A stretch of 64,000 nt of DNA from positions 36,637-100,636 of the forward strand of contig NZ_BONF01000047.1 in NCBI RefSeq assembly GCF_016862575.1. Reading direction: 5' to 3'. Below are positions 1 to 8,469 of the stretch, piece by piece. This stretch comes from Catellatospora bangladeshensis (lineage in GTDB: Bacteria; Actinomycetota; Actinomycetes; Mycobacteriales; Micromonosporaceae). Position numbers and translations under genes: made by a program. Every line of letters starts with the position of its first letter. The first letter of the stretch is position 1. The notes under the pieces were generated by a model. That model did not search any database, was not told where the DNA came from, and saw only the letters and a list, made by a program, of their open reading frames with translations.

Positions 1-782
1 TGCTCCGGCAGGCCGTTGCCGGTCGCCCGGAACGGCAGCGTCACCCCGACGTGGGTGTCGTACGACGGCCGGCGGGCGGGCTTGAGCGGCTGCTGGACCG
101 TCGCGATGCGGGGCACGGCGGCCGTCTCCGGGGTGCCGAGCACCGCCCAGCTGTCCTCGTCGAACTGACCGGCGAGCGCGGACACCGCCTCGGCCAGCGC
201 CGTCCCGGGCAGCGCCCCGTCCAGTTCGGCGACGGTGGCGTCGATGGTGCCGATCCAGATCTCCACCCCGTCCTCGCCGAGCAGCCAGGTGAGCGACAGG
301 TACGCCAGGCGCAGGCGGTGCTGCTCGGGCATGGAGACGAAGGCCGGGTGGTACACCACGACGTCGTACTCGTGGCGCGGCTCGTCGAGCGCGAACCCGT
401 AGCGCAGCTCGGCGAGCTGGAGCCGCACCCCGTCCGCCTCGAACGCCCCGTCGAGCATCTCCGGCTCGGCCTGGCGGGCGCCGTGATACTCCCAGGTGGC
501 GTCGGGTGCGGGCGCGGCCAGCTGCCAGCGGTGCGCGATCGCGCGCAGCGCCGGGTCGCCGGCCGCGCTGACGATGAACGCGTGCTGCGCGGTGCGGCCC
601 TTGCTGAACTCCCACTCCAGGTCGCTGTGGATGGCGTCCACCCGCTTGGACACCTCGCGGACCAGGTCGTGGTCGACCTCCTTCGCCGCGAACGCGGCCT
701 CGGCGCGGGCACGCAACCCCGGCCAGGCGGCCCAGAAGTCCCTGATGCCGGAGGACGGGTCACGACGGCGCGAGAAGATCAT
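1..782 (-). CDS. hypothetical protein, 3' end outside window
   Basis: The gene runs off the left edge, so only about 260 codons are visible, beginning at an ATG with the peptide MIFSRRRDPSSG. No signal peptide or membrane segment is seen; the protein looks soluble and mixed alpha/beta, with an FWAAW segment near residue 15 and YDTHVGVTLPFR just before the edge. I do not recognise it firmly. The layout faintly recalls cytosolic proteins of the DUF695 type, which is only a guess. The neighbouring DUF1905 gene is divergent, 80 bases away, so the two may share a promoter region. Reading-frame conservation over the whole visible stretch makes a real gene likely. Confidence 0.7.
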   Translation of the reverse strand, partial: MIFSRRRDPSSGIRDFWAAWPGLRARAEAAFAAKEVDHDLVREVSKRVDAIHSDLEWEFSKGRTAQHAFIVSAAGDPALRAIAHRWQLAAPAPDATWEYHGARQAEPEMLDGAFEADGVRLQLAELRYGFALDEPRHEYDVVVYHPAFVSMPEQHRLRLAYLSLTWLLGEDGVEIWIGTIDATVAELDGALPGTALAEAVSALAGQFDEDSWAVLGTPETAAVPRIATVQQPLKPARRPSYDTHVGVTLPFRATGNGLPE

Positions 783-862
783 GGCGAGGGAGCTTACGGG
801 CTCGGCTGCCCCCGCGGAAGGCCAGGCCGGACATTGTCGGACCGGCGTGTGATGCTGGGGCG

Positions 863-1165
863 GTGATCGTGGACTTCGAGGCCGAGCTGTGGCTGTGGGA
901 TGCCCGCCGCGACGAGAGCTGGACGTTCGTCAGCCTGCCCGCCGAGGCGTCCGAGGACGTCCGCGAGCTGGCCACCGGGCCGCGCCGTGGCTTCGGCGCG
1001 GTGCGGGTGAAGGTCACCATCGGCACCAGCACCTGGGCCACCTCGATCTTCCCGGACAGCGGGAGCGGCTGCTACGTGCTGCCGGTCAAGCGGGCCGTAC
1101 GCAAGGCGCAGCGCCTCGACGTGGGCGACACCGCCGCGGTGCGGGTCGAACTCGTCGACCTCTGA
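863..1165 (+). CDS. DUF1905 domain protein
   Basis: A 100-residue protein starting at GTG (MIVDFEAELW) that fills one DUF1905 domain: an N-terminal strand with a tryptophan pair (ELWLWD), a WTFVSLP segment, a central GFGAVRVKVTIGTSTW stretch and a C-terminal GDTAAVRVEL strand. The family is a small beta-barrel of unknown function, often found alone or fused to a YdeI-type domain; here it stands alone. It is divergent from the hypothetical gene at the left edge and convergent with the membrane-protein gene that ends 16 bases downstream. The ribosome-binding site before the GTG is weak. No function can be inferred from the context. Confidence 0.85.
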   Translation: MIVDFEAELWLWDARRDESWTFVSLPAEASEDVRELATGPRRGFGAVRVKVTIGTSTWATSIFPDSGSGCYVLPVKRAVRKAQRLDVGDTAAVRVELVDL

Positions 1166-1181
1166 GACCGCCCGGCGCGGT

Positions 1182-1553
1182 TCAGTAGATCCGCACCAGG
1201 GTGAGCCCGACGAAATAGGCGGCGCCCGGACAGAGCAGCAGGCCAGCGACCCAGCCGGTGAGCACGCCCAGCCCGATCCCGCCGTTGCGGCGCACCGCAC
1301 CGGCGATGCCGTACCCGAGTGCGACGGTCGCCAGCACGGCCTGCCCGGAGATCAGCGCAGGGAGATACACGTCGAGTGGCGCGGGGTGCTCGCCGAAGCC
1401 GCCATCGACCGCCTCTTTCGGGTAGAGCAGGGCGAGCGGCCATGCCACCAGGATCGTCGCCAGGTGCGCGCCGAGCGCCAGTGCGATCCCGGCGCGGAGG
1501 CGGCGGCTGCGCGGTCCGGCTTCAGGCGGCGCCGGCGTTCGGCCGTGGTCCAT
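1182..1553 (-). CDS. small integral membrane protein, unknown function
   Basis: A 123-residue protein with a basic, proline-rich N-terminus followed by three hydrophobic segments, roughly residues 21-44 (GIALALGAHLATILVAWPL), 64-88 and 92-120. No catalytic motif or recognisable domain is visible. It ends 16 bases from the DUF1905 gene in a convergent arrangement and is divergent from the phosphatase-like gene that begins 99 bases away. I do not recognise a family; it resembles the many small polytopic proteins of actinomycetes with no assigned role. Codon use matches the neighbours, and the hydrophobic pattern is lost in other frames, which supports the coding call. Confidence 0.7.
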   Translation of the reverse strand: MDHGRTPAPPEAGPRSRRLRAGIALALGAHLATILVAWPLALLYPKEAVDGGFGEHPAPLDVYLPALISGQAVLATVALGYGIAGAVRRNGGIGLGVLTGWVAGLLLCPGAAYFVGLTLVRIY

Positions 1554-1652
1554 TCACATGTCTCCTAGGCGTGGGTGCGATCAGCGTAGGGCGGTCGCGC
1601 CGGTGGGGCCATGGCCGTGCGGGGGACCGCGGCCGGTGGTTAGGGTCGGCGG

Positions 1653-2084
1653 ATGGGTTTCTGGGAGATCGGCGCGCCGGGCGTGCTGCGGCTGCCGTCG
1701 GGGCGGTTGGTGCGCGGGCGCGGCCTGAGCCGGCCGCTGCCGGACGGGCCGCTGCCCGAGTACGGCGTCTACCTGCTCGGGCACGAGCCGCCGGGCACCG
1801 CCTGGGACGCGCGATGGGTGCGCTGGCCCGACTTCCGGCTGCCCGCCGACCCGGCCGCGCTGCCCGAGGTGCTGGCCGAGGCCCTGCGCCGGGCAGAAGG
1901 GAAGCGGGTCGAGTTCGCCTGTGCCGGTGGGCGCGGCCGGACCGGCACCGCGCTGGCCTGCCTGGCCGTGCTCGACGGGGTGCCCGCGGCCGAGGCGGTC
2001 GGCTGGGTGCGGGCCCATTACGACCGCCGGGCCGTGGAGACGCCGTGGCAGCGGCGCTTCGTCGAGCGGTTCGGAGCCGCCTGA
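1653..2084 (+). CDS. protein-tyrosine/dual-specificity phosphatase-like protein
   Basis: This 143-residue cytosolic protein carries the phosphatase signature C-X5-R in the segment CAGGRGRTG (Cys90 nucleophile, Arg96 phosphate binder). A WPD tripeptide near residue 59 corresponds to the general-acid loop of cysteine-based phosphatases, here RWPDFRLPAD. The protein is at the short end of the family. Target and pathway are unknown; phosphoprotein or small phosphorylated metabolites are both possible. The ATG is preceded by an AGGGTCGGCGG leader. It is a single gene, followed 78 bases later by a membrane protein on the same strand that may or may not be cotranscribed. Confidence 0.82.
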   Translation: MGFWEIGAPGVLRLPSGRLVRGRGLSRPLPDGPLPEYGVYLLGHEPPGTAWDARWVRWPDFRLPADPAALPEVLAEALRRAEGKRVEFACAGGRGRTGTALACLAVLDGVPAAEAVGWVRAHYDRRAVETPWQRRFVERFGAA

Positions 2085-2162
2085 ACAGGGGTGTCGCCGG
2101 GCGGTGCCGGGCAGTACATTGCACGGCATTCGATCAACCTCGTATCGATTGAGGACACCCCC

Positions 2163-2660
2163 ATGAGCGCCAACCTGCCCCTGCGCGAGCGCCGGATCGA
2201 CGTCTTCTTCGCGGTCGTGTTCAGCGCGTTCACGATCACCTCGCTGATCGCCGACCTGATGCCGACCCTCGGCTTCGACTTCAGCGAGCCGTCGGACAAC
2301 TTCATCCTCAACGCCAATCACTGGTACGCCCACGACACCGACCCGCTGTTCATGGACCCGCCGGTGTGGATGCGCATCGTGACCGGCCTGTCCGCGCTGG
2401 TCTACATGCCGTTCTACGTGGTGCTGGTATACGCGCTGCTGCGCGGCCGCAACTGGATCCAGCTCCCGGCGGTGATCTACGCGACGATGATCTCGACGAT
2501 CACCGGGATCATCGTGTTCGGGGTGGAGTTCTTCGGCGAGCCGCAGTGGCAGACCCCGAACCCGGCCAAGTTCCTCGCCTTCAACCTGCCGTACGTGCTG
2601 CTCCCGCTGCTGCTCCTGGTGCGTATGCGCAAGCCGGAGCCGTTCACCCGCCGGTTCTGA
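2163..2660 (+). CDS. EXPERA-domain-like membrane protein
   Basis: A 165-residue protein with four hydrophobic segments, near residues 16-38, 78-98, 103-125 and 140-158. The order of helices and the loop with FFGEPQWQTPNPAKF resemble the EXPERA superfamily (emopamil-binding protein / TMEM97 fold), whose bacterial members have no known substrate. I chose the ATG at MSANLPLRER because GAGG lies about ten bases upstream and the sequence before it reads like an untranslated leader; an in-frame start 72 bases earlier is possible. It sits alone between the phosphatase-like gene and ggt. The family assignment comes from overall pattern, not catalytic residues. Confidence 0.7.
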   Translation: MSANLPLRERRIDVFFAVVFSAFTITSLIADLMPTLGFDFSEPSDNFILNANHWYAHDTDPLFMDPPVWMRIVTGLSALVYMPFYVVLVYALLRGRNWIQLPAVIYATMISTITGIIVFGVEFFGEPQWQTPNPAKFLAFNLPYVLLPLLLLVRMRKPEPFTRRF

Positions 2661-2749
2661 GAGACTGGTGGCGGCGCGGCCGGCATGCGCTCGGCGGCGT
2701 CCCGGCATACGGTGAGGGCATCGATCTGATCCGATCCGGGAGGGAACCT

Positions 2750-4567
2750 GTGAGACCGCGTCACCACCGTGCGCTCGCCCTGCTCGCCGCCACCGCCCTG
2801 GCCTCGACGGTCCTCACCGCACCGGCGTACGCCGGATCGCCCTCGCCGCCGCCGTCGGCCCCGCCCAAGCAGCCGACCGCCGTCGGGTACGGCGGGGCGG
2901 TGGCCACCGTGGACGCCGACGCCACCGCGGCCGGCCTGGAAGTGCTGCGCAAGGGCGGCAACGCGGTCGACGCCGCGATCGCCGCGGCCGCCACGCTCGG
3001 GGTCACCGAGCCGTTCTCGGCGGGCATCGGCGGCGGCGGGTTCTTCGTCTACTACAGCGCCCGCGACCGGCGTGTGTACACCATCGACGGCCGCGAGACC
3101 GCGCCGATGACGATGACCGAGACCGCGTTCGTGGACCCGGCCACCGGGCTGCCGTTCGCGTTCCCGGAGGCGCGGGTCAGCGGCATCTCCGCGGGCGTGC
3201 CCGGCACCCTGGCCACCTGGGAGAAGGCGCTGCGCAGCTGGGGCACCACCGACCTGGCCGACGCGCTGCGCCCGGCGGCGAAGGTCGCCGACAAGGGCTT
3301 CCTGGTCGACAACACGTTCCGCACCCAGATCAGCGACAACGCGGCCGCGTTCGGGCAGTTCTCGTCCACGGCGGAGCTTTACCTGCCTGGCGGGCAGCCG
3401 CCCGCGGCCGGTTCGGTGTTCCGCAACCCGGACCTCGCCGACACCTACCGGCTGATCGCCCGCCACGGCACCGGCGTGTTCTACCGGGGCGCGGTGGCCC
3501 GCGACATCGTGGACACCGTGCAGCACCCGCCGGTGGCCGACGTGCCCGTCGGCACCTGGGCCTACCCGATCCGCCCCGGCACCATGGCGCTGTCCGACCT
3601 GGCGGCGTACCGGGTGCGCACGCCCGAGCCGACGCGGATCCGCTACCGCGGCTACGAGGTGTACGGCATGCCGACCCCGTCCAGCGGCGGGCAGGCCGTC
3701 GGGGAGGCGCTCAACATCCTGGAGCAGACCGACCTGAGCGCGCTGTCGCACACCGAGGCGCTGCACCACTACCTGGAGTCGAGCGCGCTCGCGTTCGCCG
3801 ACCGCAACCGCTACGTCGGCGACCAGACGCCCCGGGCGCTGCTGGACGAGCTGCTGTCGGACGGGTTCGCCAAGGAGCGGGCGTGCCAGATCAACCCGGC
3901 GCAGGCGCTGGTCAAGCCGGTCGCGCCGGGTCAGCCCGACGGGACCTACACCGGCTGCGGCACGGTCGCGCCGGGCGCCGCCGTGCTGGAGGGCCAGTCG
4001 ACGACCAACCTGACCGTGGCCGACCGCTGGGGCAACGTCGTCGAGTACACGCTGACCATCGAGCAGACCGGCGGCAACGGCATGGTGGTGCCGGGCCGCG
4101 GCTTCCTGCTCAACAACGAGATGACCGACTTCAACTTCACCCCGACGCAGGGCACCGCCCCGGACCCGAACCTGCCCGCTCCGGGCAAGCGGCCGCGCAG
4201 CTCGATGGCGCCGACGATCGTCCTGAAGGACGGTAAGCCGTTCCTGGCCGTGGGCACGCCCGGCGGCTCGACGATCATCACGACGGTGCTGCAGATCCTG
4301 GTGAACCGCCTGGACCTGGGCATGACCCTGCCGGAGGCGGTGGCCGCCGCGCGGGCGACGCAGCGCAACTCGGCTTCGGTGCTGGCCGAGGCGGAGTTCG
4401 CCCCGGACATCCCCGGGCTGACCGCGCTGGGTCACGTGTTCGGGCCCAGCCCGGAGATCGGGGCCGCGACCGGCATCGAGTTCCTCGGCCACGGCAGGCT
4501 GCTCGCGGCCGCCGAGCCGGTACGCCGGGGCGGCGGCGCCGCCGGAGTCGTGTGGCCGACGCCCTGA
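2750..4567 (+). CDS. ggt: gamma-glutamyltransferase, exported
   Basis: A 605-residue gamma-glutamyltranspeptidase. It starts at GTG with GGAGGG eight bases upstream and has a Sec-type signal peptide (MRPRHHRALALLAATALA, ending near APAYA), so it acts outside the membrane. The proenzyme cleaves itself before the nucleophilic threonine of STTNLTVAD (Thr418), giving large and small subunits. Other family marks are GGNAVDAAIA, GIGGGGFFVYY, the RPRSSMAPT segment and GTPGGSTI. The enzyme transfers or hydrolyses gamma-glutamyl groups. Mycothiol producers make no or little glutathione, so scavenging of gamma-glutamyl peptides is the likely role. It ends next to a 19-bp hairpin shared with the convergent hydrolase gene. 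Confidence 0.95.
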   Translation: MRPRHHRALALLAATALASTVLTAPAYAGSPSPPPSAPPKQPTAVGYGGAVATVDADATAAGLEVLRKGGNAVDAAIAAAATLGVTEPFSAGIGGGGFFVYYSARDRRVYTIDGRETAPMTMTETAFVDPATGLPFAFPEARVSGISAGVPGTLATWEKALRSWGTTDLADALRPAAKVADKGFLVDNTFRTQISDNAAAFGQFSSTAELYLPGGQPPAAGSVFRNPDLADTYRLIARHGTGVFYRGAVARDIVDTVQHPPVADVPVGTWAYPIRPGTMALSDLAAYRVRTPEPTRIRYRGYEVYGMPTPSSGGQAVGEALNILEQTDLSALSHTEALHHYLESSALAFADRNRYVGDQTPRALLDELLSDGFAKERACQINPAQALVKPVAPGQPDGTYTGCGTVAPGAAVLEGQSTTNLTVADRWGNVVEYTLTIEQTGGNGMVVPGRGFLLNNEMTDFNFTPTQGTAPDPNLPAPGKRPRSSMAPTIVLKDGKPFLAVGTPGGSTIITTVLQILVNRLDLGMTLPEAVAAARATQRNSASVLAEAEFAPDIPGLTALGHVFGPSPEIGAATGIEFLGHGRLLAAAEPVRRGGGAAGVVWPTP

Positions 4568-4578
4568 CCGTGTCGTGA

Positions 4579-4625
4579 CCGGAGCGCCGTTCCCGCACCC
4601 CCGTGCTGCGGGAACGGCGCTCCGG
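4579..4625. terminator. bidirectional hairpin between convergent genes
   Basis: A perfect 19-bp inverted repeat (arms beginning CCGGAGCGCC and ending GGCGCTCCGG) with a nine-base loop lies 11 bases past the ggt stop and 9 bases before the stop of the convergent hydrolase gene. No U-run follows, as is usual for actinomycete terminators. Its position and symmetry fit termination from both sides. Confidence 0.8.
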
Positions 4626-4633
4626 CCGTGCCG

Positions 4634-5320
4634 TCAGGCGCCGGTGGCGGCTGCGGCGATCAGGCGGGCCAGCTCGTCCGGCCGGCTGAACATGGGCCAG
4701 TGCCCGGAGTCGATGTCGGCGAAGTCGACGTGCTTGGCACGAGCGAGTTCGGGCAGGTCACCGGCGGCGATCCACTCTCGGGCCTGGTCGGGGGTGAACT
4801 CGGGGCAGATCATCAGGACCGGCACGTCGTAGCGCCGCTCGTCGGTCAGCCGTACCACGCCGGTGGCCACCTCGCCTGGGACGTCGACCATGGTGCTCGC
4901 GATGGCGGCCAGGGCCTGCTCGTCCAGGTCGGCGGTGTCCGCGCCCGCGAACGGGCCCCAGCCGGGGAACGGCATGACCCCGTTCTCCACCTCGAAGAAG
5001 GCGGCGTAGGGCTGCCCGTCGGCGTTGGGGAAGCCGCCGATGAGCGCGACCTTGGCGACCCGCTCGGGGCGGGCGTCGGCGGCCAGCCAGGCCAGGGTGC
5101 AGGCGGCCGAGTGGCCGACGACCATGGGGTTGCCGTCGGCCGCGTCGACGGCGGCGAGCACCGCCGCGACCTGGTCGTCGAGGGTGGCGTCAGTCGCGCC
5201 GTCGCCCTGGCCGGGCAGCGTGATGGGCACGGGCCGGTGGCCGAGGTCCGCCAGCGCGGGCGCGACGCCGTCCCAGGCGGAGCCGTCCAGCCACAGGCCG
5301 GCGATGAGCAGGATGTCCAC
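4634..5320 (-). CDS. alpha/beta hydrolase
   Basis: A 228-residue cytosolic alpha/beta-hydrolase. The nucleophile elbow is GHSAA (serine near residue 70), the acid is probably in the EFTPD stretch and the histidine in DIDSGHWPMF near the C-terminus. The N-terminus DILLIAGLWLDGSAWDGVAP is the usual first strand and oxyanion region. The substrate is unknown; esterase or lactonase activity would fit. The start is GTG with a GGAGAAAGG ribosome-binding site. It is divergent from a WYL-domain regulator 149 bases away, which is a common arrangement for a regulator and its target, so regulation by that protein is plausible but inferred only from position. Confidence 0.88.
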   Translation of the reverse strand: MDILLIAGLWLDGSAWDGVAPALADLGHRPVPITLPGQGDGATDATLDDQVAAVLAAVDAADGNPMVVGHSAACTLAWLAADARPERVAKVALIGGFPNADGQPYAAFFEVENGVMPFPGWGPFAGADTADLDEQALAAIASTMVDVPGEVATGVVRLTDERRYDVPVLMICPEFTPDQAREWIAAGDLPELARAKHVDFADIDSGHWPMFSRPDELARLIAAAATGA

Positions 5321-5469
5321 GTCGGTTGCCTTTCTCCAGTGCGTTCAGATCACGTTCGGCGGCGACGGGCGAGGTCCCGGCCCCTTGAACGCGGTCACGA
5401 GCACCAACCTAGGCCCAATTCCGGACGATCGGCTTCCGGTACGCGAGGAGGTTGCCTAGTCTTCGGAAC

Positions 5470-6438
5470 GTGTCGACCGAGACGAGCCCGACCGCGCGCG
5501 CCCTGCTCACGCTGGAGGTGCTGCAGACCCGGCCCGGCACGACCGCCACTGAACTGGCCGAACGCCTCGGCGTGACCGAGCGGGCCGCGCGCCGCTACGT
5601 CGGCATCCTGCGCGAGGCGGGCATTCCGGTCGAGTCGGCCCGCGGCCCGCACGGCGGTTATCGGCTGCGGCGCGGGGCACGGCTGCCCCCGGTGGTGTTC
5701 ACCCAGGCCGAGGCGCTGGGACTGGTCATGGCGGTGCTCGACGGACATCCGGCGGCGGCCGACGCCGACGACCCGGTCGGCGCGGCGCTCGGCAAGGTGA
5801 TCCAGGCGCTGCCGGAGGGGATCGGCCGCCAGGCGGCGGTGCTGCGCGAGCACGCGGCCGCCACCCCGGACCGGTATCCGGCCCGGCCCGAGCCCGCCAC
5901 GACCAGCGCGCTCGTGGCCGCGTCGGCCGCGCGGCGGCGGGTGAGCGTGACCTACCGCAGCGAGAGCGGCCGGGAGTGGGACGCCGACGTGGACCCGTGG
6001 GCGGTGGTGGTCCGGCACGGGCGGTGGTACCTGCTGTGCCGTTCGCATCGCGCGGACGCGGTGCGCACCTACCGCATCGACCGGATCCGCGCCGTGCGGC
6101 AGACCGGCGGCCTGTTCGTGCCGCCGGACGATCTGGACCCGGTCGCCGCGCTGGAGGACAACCTCGGCGTCGGCTGGGAGTTCGCCGTCCGGGTGCGCTT
6201 CGATGCGCCGACGGACCAGGTGGCGCGGTGGATCCGGCCGCCCATGGGACGGCTCGAACCGGACGGGGACGGGTGCGTGCTCGTCGGCAGCACCAGCAAC
6301 CCCGCGATGTACGCGCAGGAGTGGCTGGCGACGGTGCCCCTGCCGTTCCGTGTCGAGCAGGGCCCGGAGCTGCGCGCGGCGGTCGCCGAGGTCGCGGCCC
6401 GGTTCGCCGCCGCCCTGCGCCCGCCGGAGGACGCCTGA
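5470..6438 (+). CDS. WYL-domain transcriptional regulator (YafY family)
   Basis: A 322-residue DNA-binding regulator. Residues about 8-60 form a winged helix-turn-helix (TELAERLGVTERAARRYVGI, then GPHGGYRL for the wing). Residues about 135-210 form a WYL domain, here with WAVVVRHGRWYLLCRSH followed by TYRIDRIRAV, which binds small ligands or nucleic acid in this family. A C-terminal WCX-type extension follows. The GTG start at STETSPTARALL was preferred to an in-frame start 18 bases upstream. The divergent alpha/beta hydrolase is its likeliest target. It ends 89 bases before nhaA, so cotranscription is possible but unproven. Confidence 0.9.
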   Translation: MSTETSPTARALLTLEVLQTRPGTTATELAERLGVTERAARRYVGILREAGIPVESARGPHGGYRLRRGARLPPVVFTQAEALGLVMAVLDGHPAAADADDPVGAALGKVIQALPEGIGRQAAVLREHAAATPDRYPARPEPATTSALVAASAARRRVSVTYRSESGREWDADVDPWAVVVRHGRWYLLCRSHRADAVRTYRIDRIRAVRQTGGLFVPPDDLDPVAALEDNLGVGWEFAVRVRFDAPTDQVARWIRPPMGRLEPDGDGCVLVGSTSNPAMYAQEWLATVPLPFRVEQGPELRAAVAEVAARFAAALRPPEDA

Positions 6439-6527
6439 GCGGCGAGCAGGTCGGCGAAACCGCCGAGCCGGACCGGCGCCGGGCGAGATCATGACAACGT
6501 GACGGAACAGCCGATCGGGGACATGCC

Positions 6528-7937
6528 GTGGTGAGCCGGCCGAACACGGCCTCGCTGCCGCCGCGGCCCGGCCCGTCGCCGCGCGTGTCCATCCCGGTGC
6601 CGCACGTGTCGTTCCCGCTGCAGCGCTTCCTGGCCACCGAGGCCGGCGGCGGCCTGCTGCTGCTGATCGCCACCGTGCTGGCGCTGATCTGGGCGAACAT
6701 CCCCGGCGGCGGGTACGAGGAGTTCTGGCACACCGAGGCGTCCGTGCGCGTCGGCGACCTGGCCATCGACCTTGACCTGCGGCACTGGGTCAACGACCTG
6801 GCGATGGCGCTGTTCTTCCTCACCGTCGGGCTGGAGATCAGCCGTGAGGTCACCGTGGGGGAGCTGAGACGGCCGCGCACCGTGGTGGTGCCCGTGCTGG
6901 GCGCGATCGGCGGCCTGGTCCTGCCCGCGCTGATCTACGTGGCGTTCAACCCGTCCCCGCCCGCGCTGCACGGCTGGGGCGTGCCGATCTCCACGGACAC
7001 CGCGTTCCTGGTCGGCGTGCTGGCGCTGTTCGGGCCGCGCTGTCCGGACCAGCTGCGGCTGTTCCTGCTGACCCTCGCGATCGCCGACGACATCGGGGCG
7101 ATTCTCGTGCTCGCCGTGTTCTACACCGACTCGGTGTCGGTGCCCGCGCTGCTGGCGGCGTTCGTGCTCACGCTGGCGCTGGTGGCGCTGCGCTGGGCCC
7201 GGGTCTGGCAGCTGCAGCCGTACGTGGTGGTCGGCATGCTGCTGTGGGTGGCGGTGTTCGTCTCGGGCGTGCACGCGACGCTGGCCGGGGTGGTGGTCGG
7301 CCTGCTGGTGCCCGCCACGCCCGTCGAGCCGGAGCAGGTCGAGCGGCTGCGCTACTTCGGCCGGGCGGTGATCGAGCGCGCCGACGCGGTGCGGGCGCGG
7401 CTGGCCGCGGCGGCCGCGCGGGCCACCGTGCCGCCCAACGACCGGCTGCAGGACGCGCTGCACCCGGTGAGCGCGTTCCTGGTGATCCCGGTGTTCGGCC
7501 TGGCCAACGCGGGCGTGCGGCTGGACGCCGAGACGGTGAGCCGGGCGATGACCTCGCCGGTGACCATCGGCATCGTGGTGGCGCTGGTGGTCGGCAAGTC
7601 CGTCGGCATCAGCATCGGCGCGGCGATCGGGCTGCGCACCGGCTGGGGCGAGCTGCCCGGCCGGGTGCGCTACGGCCACCTCCTCGGCGGCGCGCTGCTG
7701 GCCGGCATCGGCTTCACCATCTCGCTGTTCATCGCTGATCTGGCCTTCGACGACCCGCTGCTGCAGGCCGAGGCGAAGATCGGCGTGCTGGCGGGTTCGC
7801 TGCTGGCGGCGGTGCTCGGCTCGCTGGCGCTGCGCTGCCTCGGCGAGCGCCTGCCCCTGTGCACCGTCGACGACGACGAGGCCATGCCCGAGCTGCCCAC
7901 CGGCCCCTGGCGCGATCCCACGCTCAGCGAGCGCTGA
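6528..7937 (+). CDS. nhaA: Na+/H+ antiporter NhaA
   Basis: A 469-residue polytopic antiporter that exchanges sodium for protons across the cytoplasmic membrane. Eleven to twelve hydrophobic segments are visible. Diagnostic motifs include WVNDLAMALFFLTVGLEI, the discontinuous helix segment ISTDTAFLVGVLALFG and LAIADDIGAI, whose paired aspartates form the ion-binding site. It is about 80 residues longer than the E. coli protein, mostly through a proline-rich N-terminus and a charged C-terminal tail (DDDEAMPELP). Two adjacent GTG codons can start it. The gene is convergent with a DsbA-like gene two bases away; some NhaA homologues are fused to such a domain. Confidence 0.95.
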   Translation: MVSRPNTASLPPRPGPSPRVSIPVPHVSFPLQRFLATEAGGGLLLLIATVLALIWANIPGGGYEEFWHTEASVRVGDLAIDLDLRHWVNDLAMALFFLTVGLEISREVTVGELRRPRTVVVPVLGAIGGLVLPALIYVAFNPSPPALHGWGVPISTDTAFLVGVLALFGPRCPDQLRLFLLTLAIADDIGAILVLAVFYTDSVSVPALLAAFVLTLALVALRWARVWQLQPYVVVGMLLWVAVFVSGVHATLAGVVVGLLVPATPVEPEQVERLRYFGRAVIERADAVRARLAAAAARATVPPNDRLQDALHPVSAFLVIPVFGLANAGVRLDAETVSRAMTSPVTIGIVVALVVGKSVGISIGAAIGLRTGWGELPGRVRYGHLLGGALLAGIGFTISLFIADLAFDDPLLQAEAKIGVLAGSLLAAVLGSLALRCLGERLPLCTVDDDEAMPELPTGPWRDPTLSER

Positions 7938-7939
7938 GG

Positions 7940-8443
7940 TCAGTGGTGCATCCCCAGCGCGCTGCGGAGCGCGGAGATCTCGACCTTGCCCTGGTAGAGC
8001 CGGCCGTCGGCGAAGAGGGTGGGGGTGCCGCGTACGCCCGCGGCCACGCCCGAGTTGTAGTCGGCGGCGATGGCGGGCTGGAAGGGCTGGGCGGACTCGC
8101 CGGTCACCGAGCCCACGCCCAGCATCGCGGCGTAGTTCTCCAGGTCCGGGTCGGTGAGCCGGCTCTGGTGGGCGAACAGCAGGTCGTGCATCTCCCAGAA
8201 GCGGTCACCGGCGGCCTCGGCGGCCAGCGCGGCGGTCAGCGCGAACGGGTGCACCGTGAACAGCGGGAAGTGCCGGTAGACCAGCCGCACCATACCGCCC
8301 GACTCGTCGATCAGCCGCCGCAGCACGGGCGCGGCGGCCCCGCAGTACGGGCACTCGAAGTCGCCGTACTCCACCAGCGTGATCGGGGCGTCGGCCTGGC
8401 CGTAGACGTGCCGGTCCAGGTCGACCGCGACGGTCTCGGTCAC
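7940..8443 (-). CDS. DsbA-family thiol oxidoreductase
   Basis: A 167-residue thioredoxin-fold protein with the active site CPYC at residues 31-34 (FECPYCGAAAP) and the cis-proline loop VRGTPTLF near the C-terminus. An alpha-helical insertion lies between them, as in DsbA/FrnE-type proteins. No signal peptide is visible from the GTG start, so it may be cytosolic. The domain closely resembles the C-terminal domain of fused NhaA-thioredoxin proteins, and the gene is convergent with nhaA with only two bases between stops. That hints at a functional link with the antiporter. The substrate thiols are unknown. Confidence 0.87.
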   Translation of the reverse strand: MTETVAVDLDRHVYGQADAPITLVEYGDFECPYCGAAAPVLRRLIDESGGMVRLVYRHFPLFTVHPFALTAALAAEAAGDRFWEMHDLLFAHQSRLTDPDLENYAAMLGVGSVTGESAQPFQPAIAADYNSGVAAGVRGTPTLFADGRLYQGKVEISALRSALGMHH

Positions 8444-8469
8444 CCTGCCAGACTAGATCGACTGGGCGG

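Noticed and set aside
2477..4492. A 671-codon open frame antisense to ggt, and many similar long antisense frames elsewhere
   Set aside because: These are shadows produced by high GC content: they are Arg/Gly/Ala/Pro-rich, lack domains, and lie exactly opposite genes with clear motifs.
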